Source of the DNA: Chersky-806 sp036502405
GTDB taxonomy: Bacteria > Actinomycetota > Acidimicrobiia > IMCC26256 > JAENVU01
DNA: 64,000 nt
Assembly: GCA_036502405.1 (NCBI GenBank)
Contig: DASXYP010000025.1
Span: 56,425 to 120,424 of the forward strand
Direction of reading: 5' to 3'
Positions within the stretch are counted from its first letter, which is position 1. Each line of letters starts with the position of its first letter. The position numbers were made by a program, and so were the translations under genes. The notes under the pieces were generated by a model. The model ran no database searches and was not told the DNA's origin. It worked only from the letters and a program-made list of their open reading frames with translations. Shown here one piece after another: positions 7,766 to 16,164 of the stretch.

Positions 7766-8353
7766 GTGCTGTTCGAGGTCCGGTTCCGCGACGGGGTGCA
7801 GGACGGCTCGGTCACGGTGACGTTCCGGCGCTGGAAGCGGTCGCAGGCGATCGCCGGGCACCGCTACCGCACCGCGGTCGGCATCCTCGAGGTCGAGTCC
7901 GTCGACATCGTCGGCGCCGCGTCGATCACCGACTCCGATGCCCGTCGTAGCGGCTACCCGTCCGCGGCCGCGGTCGTCGCCGACCTGCGCGGCACCGACG
8001 AACTTCCCGTCTACCGCGTGCAGTTCCACGCGGTGCCGGGACCCGATCCACGCGACGACCTTGCGAACGACGACACCCTGACCGACGCCGACGTCGCGGC
8101 CATCGACCGCCGGCTCGACCGGCTCGACGCCGCGAGCTCGTACGGCGCGTGGACGCTCGGGACCCTCGCGATCATCGGCCGACGGCCCGAGGTGCGCGCG
8201 GGCGACCTGGCCGAGGAGCTCGGACGCGAGCGGGCCCCGTTCAAGCTCGACGTGCGCAAGCTCAAGAACCTCGGTCTCACGCTCAGCCTCACCAAGGGCT
8301 ACCGGCTCTCGCCGCGGGGGATCGCGTACCTGGAGCGGACGGCGCGGGCCTGA
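7766..8353 (+). CDS. ASCH-domain protein with C-terminal winged-helix-like region
   Basis: 195 residues. Residues 1-90 fit the ASCH (PUA-like, RNA-binding) fold: a basic TFRRWKR strand, the central ILEVESVDIVG and the following DARRSGYPS. The C-terminal 70 residues (GDLAEELGRERAPFKLDVRKLKNLGLT...KGYRLSPRG) look like a winged helix-turn-helix, which would make it a nucleic-acid-binding protein. GTG 7766 is chosen for the TAGCCT box 7 nt upstream. It is a single gene between a hairpin element and the APH-like gene. Function unknown. Confidence 0.7.
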   Translation: MLFEVRFRDGVQDGSVTVTFRRWKRSQAIAGHRYRTAVGILEVESVDIVGAASITDSDARRSGYPSAAAVVADLRGTDELPVYRVQFHAVPGPDPRDDLANDDTLTDADVAAIDRRLDRLDAASSYGAWTLGTLAIIGRRPEVRAGDLAEELGRERAPFKLDVRKLKNLGLTLSLTKGYRLSPRGIAYLERTARA

Positions 8354-8392
8354 GCGTTGCGTGCGACGTGGTGCCGGTCCGCCTGCATCCGA

Positions 8393-8398
8393 CATGAT
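8393..8398 (+). promoter_or_regulatory. Possible leaderless -10 (CATGAT) for APH-like gene
   Basis: CATGAT ends 7 nt before the ATG at 8406; it resembles TATGAT and fits the spacing seen upstream of many genes here. Confidence 0.35.
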
Positions 8399-8405
8399 GG
8401 GCGCC

Positions 8406-9560
8406 ATGAACGAGGAGATGCCCGCGGTCGAATGGACCGATCCCGAGACGCTGACGATCTCGACCCGCACCTCGGAGGACCTCCGCGTCGCGCTGGAGCG
8501 CTGGCTCCGGGGCCGGACCGGCGACGAGGCGGCCGAGATCACGTCCCTCGACCGGCCGTCGGCGAACGGGATGTCGAGCGAGACCGTGCTCTTCGACGCG
8601 CACTGGGGCACCGGTGACGAGGAGGTGGCGGGCCAGTTCGTCGCCCGGCTCCGTCCGGCGGCCGACGCCTACCCGATCTTCCAGGACTACGACCTGGCGC
8701 GCCAGGCCCGCGTGATCCGCCTCGTCGGCGAGCGCACGAGCGTGCCGGTGCCCGAGGTCGTGTTCGACGAGCCGTCGGACGAGCACGTGGGGACCCCGTT
8801 CTTCGTCATGCGGCGGATCGACGGCCTGGTGCCGCCCGACGTCATGCCCTACCCGATGGGGAGCTGGGTGACCGAGGCGACCGAAGAGGAGCGCGAGCTG
8901 ATGGAGCGGCGCGCGGTCGAAGTCCTCGCCGGCGTGCACGACACGACCACCGCCGAGGCCGACCTCGACTTCCTGCAGTTCCCGGAGCCGGGCGACAGCG
9001 CGCTGCGCCGGCACATCGCCCACGAGCGTGACTACTACGAGTGGGCGCGCGATGGGCTCCGGTTCCCGTTGATCGAGCGCGCGTTCGACTGGCTCGACGA
9101 CCACTGGCCGGAGGCGGCCGACGCGAACGCGCCCGCGCTGAGCTGGGGCGACGCTCGTGTCGGCAACATGATGTTCCGCGACTTCGAGCCCGTCGGGGTC
9201 CTCGACTGGGAGATGGCGGGGGTCGCGCCGCGCGAGCTCGATGTCGGCTGGATGATCTTCCTGCACCGCTTCTTCCAGGACCTGTGTCAGGACATGGAGA
9301 TGGAAGGCCTGCCGCAGATGTTCCGGCGCGACCGCGTGGTCGCGCACTACGCCGACGTCTCGGGGCACGAGCCCGTCGACCTCGACTGGTTCATCGTCTA
9401 CGGCGCGGTCCGTCACGCCATCGTGATGACGCGAGCCACCCGCCGCGGGGTGCAGTTCGGCGACCAGGAGATGCCCGAGGACCCGGACAACCTGATCCTC
9501 CACCGCCGCTCGCTGGAGCGGCTGCTCGAAGGCACGTACTGGGACGCCGTCGCGGGATGA
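8406..9560 (+). CDS. Aminoglycoside-phosphotransferase-like kinase
   Basis: 384 residues, APH/ChoK-like kinase fold. The Brenner-type catalytic loop reads LSWGDARVGNMMF (Asp near residue 249, Asn four residues on) and the Mg-binding DWE follows near 267. The usual HGD is WGD here, as in many acyl-CoA-dehydrogenase-linked APH proteins. It probably phosphorylates a small hydroxylated metabolite, not an antibiotic. Starts at 8394 or 8397 are also in frame; 8406 is chosen for the CATGAT box. It overlaps the next gene by ATGA, so the two products likely act together. Confidence 0.8.
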   Translation: MNEEMPAVEWTDPETLTISTRTSEDLRVALERWLRGRTGDEAAEITSLDRPSANGMSSETVLFDAHWGTGDEEVAGQFVARLRPAADAYPIFQDYDLARQARVIRLVGERTSVPVPEVVFDEPSDEHVGTPFFVMRRIDGLVPPDVMPYPMGSWVTEATEEERELMERRAVEVLAGVHDTTTAEADLDFLQFPEPGDSALRRHIAHERDYYEWARDGLRFPLIERAFDWLDDHWPEAADANAPALSWGDARVGNMMFRDFEPVGVLDWEMAGVAPRELDVGWMIFLHRFFQDLCQDMEMEGLPQMFRRDRVVAHYADVSGHEPVDLDWFIVYGAVRHAIVMTRATRRGVQFGDQEMPEDPDNLILHRRSLERLLEGTYWDAVAG

Positions 9561-10720
9561 CCAACCCGATCGGCCCGATCGTCGCCGCGGACGAGGGCTT
9601 CCACCACCAGGTCGCCGACACGTTCGCCGCGGTCGGGCCGAGCGACCCCGCCTGGACCGAGAAGGTCTGCGCGATGGCGATGGCGCGCGACGGCTCGATC
9701 CAGCTCGGATTCGGGATGGGCAAGTACACGAACCGCAACGTGATCGACGGCTACGGCGCGGTCTCGCGCGGCCGGCACCAGTGGACGGTGCGCGCCAGCC
9801 GTCGCCTCGCGGCGGATGCCGAGTCGACCGCCGTCGCGCCGCTCCGCTACGAGGTGGTCGAGCCGTTGCGCGCCGTCCGCTTCGCACTGGACGCCAACGA
9901 CGTGCAACCCGTCGCGTTCGAGTGGACGTTCGAGGCCGCGCTGCCGACCGCGTTCGAGGCGCGCACGGTGCACCAGGACGTGTACCGCACGTCGGCCGAC
10001 CTCGTGCGGTACCACCAGATCGGGACCGGCTCGGGCTGGGTCGAGGTGGACGGGGAGCGGACCGAGCTCGGCGGCGACGCCTGCGTCTCGACCCGCGACC
10101 ACTCGTGGGGCGTCCGCTACGACGTGGGCCCGCCCGCGCCCGACGTCCCCGACGCGGACCCGCTCGCCGGGCTCGGGTTCCAGATGATCTGGTGCCCGTT
10201 GCTGTTCGAACGCGACGACGGCACCCGCTACGGGATGCTCCTGCACTTCCAGATCGTCACTGCACCCGGCCTGGGGCTGGTGCACAAAGTCGTGATGGGC
10301 GGCGTCGAGCATCCCGACGGGTCGGTCGAGCCGTGGCTCGACCTCGCCCCGGAGCTCGGATACGACCCGACGAACCGGCGCCTGCGCGGCGGTGTCGTGC
10401 GCGCGACGACGGCAGACGGAGTCACGCGCGAGCTCGACGTCGAAGTGCTCGACGACACCGGCATCCAGCTCGGTGCCGGCCTCTACTTCGGCTTCGACGG
10501 TCACCACCACGGCGAATGGCGCGGTGAGCACCACGTCGACGGTGAGCACGTCGCCGACTGCGCGGACCCGGAGAGCGCGCGCCGCTTGCACCAGATCCGC
10601 GACACCGTCATTCGCGTGACCGATCCCGTCGGGGGCGGGATCGGGCTCGGCAACTGCCAGCCGATCATCACCGGCGGCCACCCGGACCTCGGCCTCGAGG
10701 CCGACGACACGTTCTGGTGA
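9557..10720 (+). CDS. Uncharacterised protein partnered with APH-like kinase
   Basis: 387 residues, translationally coupled to the APH-like kinase (ATGA). No signal peptide or membrane helix. It contains many beta-rich stretches with conserved-looking His and Trp (for example RDHSWGVRYDVG, FGFDGHHHGEW, GNCQPIITGGHPD). This recalls AttH/CrtC-like lipocalin-fold proteins found beside APH-like and steroid-catabolism genes in actinobacteria (DUF7064/7065-like); that link is from memory and unverified. No catalytic motif is certain. Confidence 0.65.
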   Translation: MTNPIGPIVAADEGFHHQVADTFAAVGPSDPAWTEKVCAMAMARDGSIQLGFGMGKYTNRNVIDGYGAVSRGRHQWTVRASRRLAADAESTAVAPLRYEVVEPLRAVRFALDANDVQPVAFEWTFEAALPTAFEARTVHQDVYRTSADLVRYHQIGTGSGWVEVDGERTELGGDACVSTRDHSWGVRYDVGPPAPDVPDADPLAGLGFQMIWCPLLFERDDGTRYGMLLHFQIVTAPGLGLVHKVVMGGVEHPDGSVEPWLDLAPELGYDPTNRRLRGGVVRATTADGVTRELDVEVLDDTGIQLGAGLYFGFDGHHHGEWRGEHHVDGEHVADCADPESARRLHQIRDTVIRVTDPVGGGIGLGNCQPIITGGHPDLGLEADDTFW

Positions 10721-10735
10721 CGCGCTGCGCCGAGC

Positions 10736-11362
10736 TCAATCGTCCTCGGGGACTCCCCACGCGTCGTAGAGCAGAGCGAGGACAGTATCGAGGGTCGCGT
10801 CCGTCACCGAGCGCGGATCGATGAGGCGCGCGAGTCCGAGTCCCTCGAAGAGCGCGAGCGAGATCGCAGCCTGCTCGCGGATCGGGTACTTCGCGGTGCC
10901 GCCGACCGCCGTGAGCTCGCTCTCGATGAGCTGCACGACGAACGCACGCTCCTGCTCGGCGCGCGCCGCGAGCTTCTCGGCCGCTTCCGGGTGGCGCCGG
11001 GAGTAGAGGACGAACTCGAAGTAGAGCGTCTGCCAGGTCTCGTCGGCGAAGAAGCTTCCCGCCTGGATGAGGTCTCGCATGCGCGGCCGCTGTTCGCCCT
11101 GCTCGTGCGACCCGCTCTCCAGCACCTCGGTCACGATCGCGAACTGCAGCTCGATGCGATCGTCGAGGAGCGCGAGGAACAGCTCGTCCTTGCTGGTGAA
11201 GTTCGAGTACACCGCGCCCTTGGTGAAGCCTGCGGCCTTCGCAATCTCGTCGATGGTCGAGCCGTGGAAGCCCTGGCGCGCGAAGACGTCCGCCGCGGCG
11301 TCGAGGAGGTGGCGACGCGTCATCGCGCGCCGGCGCTCCGGGGTCAGGGGCTCGAACGCCAC
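10736..11362 (-). CDS. TetR-family transcriptional regulator
   Basis: 208 residues. The N-terminal TetR HTH is textbook: LLDAAADVFARQGFHGST, then IDEIAKAAGFTKGAVYSNFTSKDELF. The C-terminal ligand domain is variable, as expected. It is divergent from the ABC exporter genes with only 45 bp between starts, and the CATACT-n4-AGTATG repeat in that gap overlaps the exporter start. It most likely represses the exporter and itself, with release by an exported compound. The GTG start at 11362 follows AAGGGG. Confidence 0.9.
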   Translation of the reverse strand: MAFEPLTPERRRAMTRRHLLDAAADVFARQGFHGSTIDEIAKAAGFTKGAVYSNFTSKDELFLALLDDRIELQFAIVTEVLESGSHEQGEQRPRMRDLIQAGSFFADETWQTLYFEFVLYSRRHPEAAEKLAARAEQERAFVVQLIESELTAVGGTAKYPIREQAAISLALFEGLGLARLIDPRSVTDATLDTVLALLYDAWGVPEDD

Positions 11363-11394
11363 CGTCGCCCCTTGTCATACCCGTCGGTCTGCTG

Positions 11395-11410
11395 CATACT
11401 CATCAGTATG
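11395..11410. promoter_or_regulatory. Candidate TetR operator overlapping exporter start
   Basis: CATACT-CATC-AGTATG is a perfect 6-4-6 inverted repeat whose right arm contains the ATG (11408) of the ABC gene. CATACT itself sits 7 nt upstream of that ATG, where a leaderless -10 box would be, so repressor binding would cover the promoter and start together. Confidence 0.55.
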
Positions 11411-12367
11411 TCAGAGACCGGCAGGTGTCCAGCGCCGCAGGGGCTGGAGATCGAGGGGCTGCGCAAGGCCTACGGGTCCCGGACCGCGCTCGACGGGGTC
11501 GACCTCGACGTGGCCCCGGGCGAGGTGCTGGCCCTGCTCGGACCCAACGGCGCGGGGAAGACGACGCTCGTCTCGATCGTGGCGGGTCTGCGCCGCGCCG
11601 ACGCGGGGTCGGTGCGGGTGCGCGGCATCGACGTGGCGCGCCACCCGCAGGCGGCGCGCCACCACATCGGGCTCGCTCCCCAGGAGACCGGCGTGTACCT
11701 CCCGCTGTCCGTGCGCGACAACCTGCAGCTCTTCGCCGCGCTCGCCGGGCTGCGCGGCCGGACTCGGCGCGACCGCATCGACGACGTGGCGGACGCGCTC
11801 GGGTTGCGCGACCTGCTGGCGCGCCGTGCGGCGGAGCTGTCGGGCGGAGAACGGCGCCGGCTGCACACCGCGATCGCGCTCGTGCACCGTCCTGCGCTGG
11901 TCCTCCTGGACGAGCCGACGACCGGCGCGGACGTCCGCACCCGCGCCGAGATCCTCGACCTCGTGCGGGATGTCGCCGCGCAAGGTTCCTCGGTCCTGTA
12001 CTCGACCCACTACCTGCACGAGGTCGAGCAGCTCGACGCGCGCGTCGCCGTCATGGACCGCGGGCGGGTCGTCGCGCGAGGTGGTCTCGCCGAGCTGGTC
12101 AGTCGGCACGGCACCACCGCGCTCGAGCTCACCTTCGACGGCCCGATCCCGGCCTCGGTGTGCGGCGACGGCGCGGTCGTCGAGGGCCGCGCGTTGCGGA
12201 TCCCCACCGACGACCCGGCGCGCACCGCGGGCCGGCTGCTTCCACGCCTGGGCCCGGATGCCGGGTCACTGCGGGCGATCGAGGTGATCCGCCCCGATCT
12301 CGAGTCGGTGTTCCTCGCCGTCACCGGCCGGCGCTACGACACCGAGTCCGAGATGGTGGGCTCGTGA
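11408..12367 (+). CDS. ABC exporter ATP-binding protein (drug/daunorubicin type)
   Basis: 319 residues. Complete ABC ATPase: Walker A GPNGAGKTT near residues 46-54, Q-loop in LAPQETG, signature LSGGE near 144, Walker B LVLLDEP near 165-171, H-loop STHYLHE near 198. The roughly 80-residue tail with an RPDLESVFLAVTG block is typical of DrrA/CcmA-like exporters, where ExxF terminates the ATPase. It pairs with the permease directly downstream (GTGA overlap). TetR-type control is inferred from the divergent regulator. Confidence 0.9.
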   Translation: MSETGRCPAPQGLEIEGLRKAYGSRTALDGVDLDVAPGEVLALLGPNGAGKTTLVSIVAGLRRADAGSVRVRGIDVARHPQAARHHIGLAPQETGVYLPLSVRDNLQLFAALAGLRGRTRRDRIDDVADALGLRDLLARRAAELSGGERRRLHTAIALVHRPALVLLDEPTTGADVRTRAEILDLVRDVAAQGSSVLYSTHYLHEVEQLDARVAVMDRGRVVARGGLAELVSRHGTTALELTFDGPIPASVCGDGAVVEGRALRIPTDDPARTAGRLLPRLGPDAGSLRAIEVIRPDLESVFLAVTGRRYDTESEMVGS

Positions 12368-13140
12368 GCTCGGCTCGGCGCATCCTCGCGATCGTCGAGC
12401 ACGAGCTCCGCCTCGCGCGGCGCGACCCCACCCCGTTGATGGTGCTGATCGTGTTCCCCGTGATCACGATCGCGTTCCTCAAGCCCGCGTTGCAGCCCGC
12501 ACTCGTCCAGGCCGGGTATCGGAATGCAACCGGTGCGGAGCAGGTGGTGCCCGGTCAGGCCGTGATGAGCGCGTTCTTCCTCGTCTCGCTCGTGACGTTC
12601 GCATTCTTCGCCGAGCACGGATGGGGGACGTGGGACCGCTTGCGCGCCAGCCCGGCGACCTCCATCGAGATCGTCGTCGGCAAGTCGGTGCCACGAGTGG
12701 CGATCGGCATCGCCGAGTTCGCGCTCGTCCTCGGCGTCGGCGTCGTGCTGTTCGGGCTCTCGATGCAAGGCGACGCGCTCGCACTCGTCCCGCTGGTCGT
12801 CGCGTTCTGCGTCTGCCTGGTGCTCCTCGGCGTGGCGGCGACCGCGTTGAGCCGGACTGCGCAGCAGGCGAACGCGTTCGCATTCACGGGCATGGTGTTG
12901 TTCGGCGCGATCGGCGGGGCGTTCGTGCCGTTCAACGTGTTGCCCGGTTGGGCGCAGACGATCGCTCCCGCGACACCGACCTACTGGGCCATGCGGGGCA
13001 TGCGCTCGGTCGTGCTCGACGGCCAGGGCCTCGGTGGGGTGATCCGGCCGACCGGCATGCTCGCCGGCATGGCGCTGCTCTTCGCGGCCATCGCGGTGTG
13101 GCGGTTCCGGTTCGACGACGTGAAGGCCGGCTTCTTCTGA
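12364..13140 (+). CDS. ABC exporter permease (ABC-2 type)
   Basis: 258 residues with six hydrophobic segments and the ABC-2 permease features: an initial amphipathic helix (EHELRLARRDP), a cytoplasmic loop WDRLRASPATSIEIVVGKSVPR and the GGAFVPFNVLPGWAQTIAPATPTYWAMRG stretch between the last helices. GTG start overlaps the ATPase stop. With the ATPase it should form a homodimeric exporter of a hydrophobic compound or lipid. Confidence 0.88.
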   Translation: MSSARRILAIVEHELRLARRDPTPLMVLIVFPVITIAFLKPALQPALVQAGYRNATGAEQVVPGQAVMSAFFLVSLVTFAFFAEHGWGTWDRLRASPATSIEIVVGKSVPRVAIGIAEFALVLGVGVVLFGLSMQGDALALVPLVVAFCVCLVLLGVAATALSRTAQQANAFAFTGMVLFGAIGGAFVPFNVLPGWAQTIAPATPTYWAMRGMRSVVLDGQGLGGVIRPTGMLAGMALLFAAIAVWRFRFDDVKAGFF

Positions 13141-13152
13141 CCCATCGTTCGC

Positions 13153-13158
13153 TAGCGT
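13153..13158 (+). promoter_or_regulatory. Leaderless -10 (TAGCGT) for NUDIX gene
   Basis: TAGCGT ends 7 nt before the GTG at 13166; no ribosome site is visible in between. Confidence 0.45.
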
Positions 13159-13165
13159 CCGGCGA

Positions 13166-13648
13166 GTGGTGATCCAGCGGCGCGCGGCCCGTGTCCTGCT
13201 CGTCGCGGACCGGGCAGTGCTGCTGATCCACGGCCGCGACCCGGCGCGGCCCGAGGCCGGCACCTGGTGGCTGACGCCCGGCGGTGGGATCGACGATGGT
13301 GAGTCGCTCGAGGCTGCAGCCGTGCGCGAAGTGCGCGAGGAGACCGGGTTGTGTCTCGATCCCGCGGCGATGGGCCCGGTGGTCGCGACGCGGCGGGCGG
13401 AGTTCACGTTCGACGGGAAGGACTTCCGGCAGGCGGAGTGGTTCTTCGCGGTGCGGGTGGACCGGTTCGCGCCGGGGGCGGACGGCTGGGACGCGATCGA
13501 GCAGCGCGCGCTGCTGGCGCACCGCTGGTGGACCGTCGAGGACCTGGAGCGCACCGACGAGGTCGTCTACCCGGTCGAGCTCCCCGCGCTCGTCAACGCG
13601 GTGCTCGGCGGCGGGCCGGCCCAGCCGATGGAGCTGTCCGGGGCGTAG
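13166..13648 (+). CDS. NUDIX hydrolase
   Basis: 160 residues with a complete Nudix box from GGGIDDGESLEAAAVREV to REETGL (G-x5-E-x7-R-E-V-x-E-E-x-G). The N-terminal strand RAARVLLVADRAVLLIHG precedes it as usual. It would hydrolyse a nucleoside diphosphate linked to another group (NDP-sugar, modified NTP or similar). The substrate cannot be deduced. GTG 13166 is followed by a second GTG, either of which could start. Confidence 0.9.
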   Translation: MVIQRRAARVLLVADRAVLLIHGRDPARPEAGTWWLTPGGGIDDGESLEAAAVREVREETGLCLDPAAMGPVVATRRAEFTFDGKDFRQAEWFFAVRVDRFAPGADGWDAIEQRALLAHRWWTVEDLERTDEVVYPVELPALVNAVLGGGPAQPMELSGA

Positions 13649-13663
13649 TGCCGGGCGGACGGC

Positions 13664-14422
13664 TCAGGCGTAGGTCCGCACGAGCTCGAGCACCTCATCC
13701 ACGTTCGGGCCGTCGCCCCGCAGGCTGGTGGCCGGGGGCTCAGCGCGCTGCGCGGCGACGAGGCAGAGGTCGACCGCGTCGCCCCGGATCGTCGTGCCCG
13801 GCGGCCCGTCGGGCTCGAAGTCCCACTCGTCGCCACTCGGACCGCGCAGCACGAACGCGACCGCGCCGGGCGGGGTCCGACCGGCACGGGTGAAGGCGTA
13901 GGGAACGGTCCGCCACGCGAGTCGGGCGATGTGCCAGAGGCGATCCGTCGGTGCGAGCTCGACCCCGAGCGCGCCGGCGACGTCGCCGGTGTGGATCCAG
14001 GCTTCGGACAGCCGGGTCGTGGCCAGGGTGCGTGCCGACAGCTCGCCGGTGACCCACTGCAGCCGCGCGCTGGGATCGCAGGCGCCGAGCACGGCTCGCA
14101 TCTCCGCGGCGCTCGCCGTCCACCGCTCGAACAGGTCGGCGCTCGTCGTGTCGCGCTCGGCGACCACCATCACCTCCGCCGCCTCGTCGACGTTGCTCGC
14201 CGACGACTCGCCGCGGAACAGCTCGCTGAACCCCGAGCCGAACTCCCGACGTGCCGAAGAGGTGGCGAGCTCGTCGGTCTGCGCGAGGTGGAGCACGACG
14301 TCGGCGATGGTCCACCCCGGGCACGCCGGCGCCGGCAAGCGCCAGCCGTCTGCGTCCAGGCCGTCCAGCAGCCCGGCGAGCTCGGCGTGCTGCTCGGCGA
14401 CTGCGGCCATGATCTGGTCCAT
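13664..14422 (-). CDS. TIGR03084/maleylpyruvate-isomerase-type (DinB-fold) protein
   Basis: 252 residues. The N-terminal half is a DinB-like four-helix bundle with the family's CPGWTIADVVLHLAQTDEL motif, whose His binds metal, and a second metal-site helix ending SEAWIHTGDVAGALG. Such proteins are thiol (mycothiol)-dependent isomerases or transferases, though most members are uncharacterised. ATG 14422 has an excellent ribosome site (GAGGAAA). It is divergent from the alpha/beta hydrolase at 14528. Confidence 0.85.
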   Translation of the reverse strand: MDQIMAAVAEQHAELAGLLDGLDADGWRLPAPACPGWTIADVVLHLAQTDELATSSARREFGSGFSELFRGESSASNVDEAAEVMVVAERDTTSADLFERWTASAAEMRAVLGACDPSARLQWVTGELSARTLATTRLSEAWIHTGDVAGALGVELAPTDRLWHIARLAWRTVPYAFTRAGRTPPGAVAFVLRGPSGDEWDFEPDGPPGTTIRGDAVDLCLVAAQRAEPPATSLRGDGPNVDEVLELVRTYA

Positions 14423-14527
14423 CGTTTCCTCGCCCTCTCCGATGATTCCTCGGCGTGCCGACCGTCTGCATCCGGTAGAGCGGACATACCTACCACCACG
14501 CCCGCTCGCGGCGAAGGGAACGTGACG

Positions 14528-15220
14528 ATGGCCACCTACGTGCTGATCCCCGGCGCGGGCTCGGACTCCTGGTACTGGCACCTCGTCGCTCCACGCTTGG
14601 TCGCGCTCGGCCACGACGTGCTGGCCCCGGACCTGCCGGTGGGCGAAGCCGGCGTGACGTTCTCGGACTACGCGGACGTCGTCGTCGAAGCGATCGGGTC
14701 CCGCACCGATCTGGTGGTGGTCGCGCAGTCGCTCGGCGGGTTCACCGGCCCGATCGTGTGCGAACGGCTGCCCGCCGACCTGCTCGTCCTCGTCGCCGCG
14801 ATGGTCCCGAGGCCGCACGAAACGGCGGGGGAGTGGTGGGCGAACACCGGACATGACGAGGCGATGCGTGCCGCGGCGGTGCGCGACGGCCGCCCCGAGC
14901 CAGACATGCAGGACGTCGAGACGCTCTTCTTCCACGACGTCCCCACCGAGGTGACCGCCGCGGCGATGCGGCGGGGTACGCGCGCGGAGTCCGATTCGAT
15001 GTTCGCGACGCCCTGGCCGCTGGCCGCCTGGCCTGACGTGCCGACGAAGTTCCTGCTGTGTCGCGACGACCGCCTCTTCCCCGCCGACTTCCAGCGCCGA
15101 GTCGTGGGCGAGCGGTTGGGCATCGTGCCCGACGAGATGCCCGGTGGCCATCTGCCCGCGCTCGCGCATCCCGAGGAGCTGGTCGTCCGGCTCGAGGCCT
15201 ACCGGGGAGAGGTCGGGTAG
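14528..15220 (+). CDS. Alpha/beta hydrolase (esterase-like)
   Basis: 230 residues, compact alpha/beta hydrolase: IPGAGSDSWYW for the oxyanion loop, VVAQSLGGFTG with the nucleophile Ser, CRDDRLFP with the acid Asp, and GGHLPALAHPEEL with the His. The short size and the GAGSDSW opening are like the actinobacterial hydrolases related to plant methylesterases. ATG 14528 is preferred to GTG 14522 because AAGGGA lies 8 nt upstream. Confidence 0.88.
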   Translation: MATYVLIPGAGSDSWYWHLVAPRLVALGHDVLAPDLPVGEAGVTFSDYADVVVEAIGSRTDLVVVAQSLGGFTGPIVCERLPADLLVLVAAMVPRPHETAGEWWANTGHDEAMRAAAVRDGRPEPDMQDVETLFFHDVPTEVTAAAMRRGTRAESDSMFATPWPLAAWPDVPTKFLLCRDDRLFPADFQRRVVGERLGIVPDEMPGGHLPALAHPEELVVRLEAYRGEVG

Positions 15221-15226
15221 CCGCGT

Positions 15227-15967
15227 TCAGTCGGCGAAGTCCGGCACCGCGCCGCGCACGCTCTCGGCCCGGCCCTTCGGCTCCTCCCAGTCCTCCTGCC
15301 GCCCGAGCGCCGTCTCGTCGAGCAGGTAGTACGAGCCGCCGATGGTCTCGGTGCCGCGGGCGTAGACCGAGTACGTGTGGAACACGCGGTCGTCGATGCG
15401 CAGGAAGGCGCTGCGCCCCGGGTACTCCACGCTGTCGCCCGGGTACAAGGTCGTGCCCCGCCGTACGTACTCCTCCGGGCTGCGGAAGTTGTACTCGACC
15501 GGGGCGACGGACTCGTCGAGGGTCACGTGGTAGTCGTAGTTGAAGTCCGACCCGAACGACGAGAACCAGGGAAACGTCCAGCCGCGCTTGGCCTTGTACC
15601 GCTCGAGCTTGCTGATCGGCGCCCGTGAGACGTACACGAGCGAGGTGTCCCGCGCGTGCAGGTGCTCGAGATGACCGGGCGACATCTCGTCCGCGCCGGC
15701 GGTGCAGCTCGGGCATCCGTCCTCCCAGTCCGGGGCGAACATGAAGTGGACCACGATGAGCTGGTCGCGCCCGTCGAAGAGGTCGCGCAGCGTCGCTTCG
15801 CCGTCGGGACCCTCGAACACGTAGTCCTTCGTGACCTCGACCATCGGCAGCTCGCGCCGCTTCGCGCTGAGCGCGTCGCGCGCCCTGGTCATCGCCTTCT
15901 CCTCGGCGAGGAGCTGCACGCGTGCTGCGCGCCACTCCTCGGGGCTCGCGACGTCGGGAAGACCCAT
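15227..15967 (-). CDS. DUF899 thioredoxin-like protein
   Basis: 246 residues, opening MGLPDVASPEEWRAAR, the typical DUF899 start. The thioredoxin-like core has FMFAPDWEDGCPSC, where CPSC takes the place of the active-site pair, followed by an SRAPI strand. The conserved WTFPWFSSFGSDFNYD and the C-terminal HTYSVYARG are present. Most DUF899 proteins are of unknown function; redox or peroxidase activity is plausible. ATG 15967 follows GAAGGAG; a longer frame exists but lacks a ribosome site. Confidence 0.9.
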   Translation of the reverse strand: MGLPDVASPEEWRAARVQLLAEEKAMTRARDALSAKRRELPMVEVTKDYVFEGPDGEATLRDLFDGRDQLIVVHFMFAPDWEDGCPSCTAGADEMSPGHLEHLHARDTSLVYVSRAPISKLERYKAKRGWTFPWFSSFGSDFNYDYHVTLDESVAPVEYNFRSPEEYVRRGTTLYPGDSVEYPGRSAFLRIDDRVFHTYSVYARGTETIGGSYYLLDETALGRQEDWEEPKGRAESVRGAVPDFAD

Positions 15968-16152
15968 GATCGGCTCCTTCGAGTGTGGCTCTCTCTCAAC
16001 ATGCGGACCCGGCGCCGGCGTCAAACTCATCGGTCAACCTGAGGCTTCGTGAACGACCAGCAGCGCTCGCGGTCCCGGGCGCTGTACTCCCGGTAGCCGG
16101 AGGGCCGGTGCACCGGTGTTCTCACCGTTCCCGGCGCGGGCCGTCGCGTCGA

Positions 16153-16158
16153 TAGCCT
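16153..16158 (+). promoter_or_regulatory. Leaderless -10 (TAGCCT) for flavin reductase gene
   Basis: TAGCCT ends 6 nt before ATG 16165. A 12-bp palindrome (CCGGTGCACCGG, 16105-16116) about 36 bp upstream could be an operator. Confidence 0.5.
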
Positions 16159-16164
16159 TTCCGG

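Noticed and set aside
8406..9560. Aminoglycoside resistance gene
   Set aside because: The fold is APH-like, but the HGD motif is changed and the coupled partner gene points to metabolism.
10991..11407. N-terminal extension of the ABC ATPase frame
   Set aside because: It runs antisense through the TetR gene; the ATPase domain begins just after ATG 11408.
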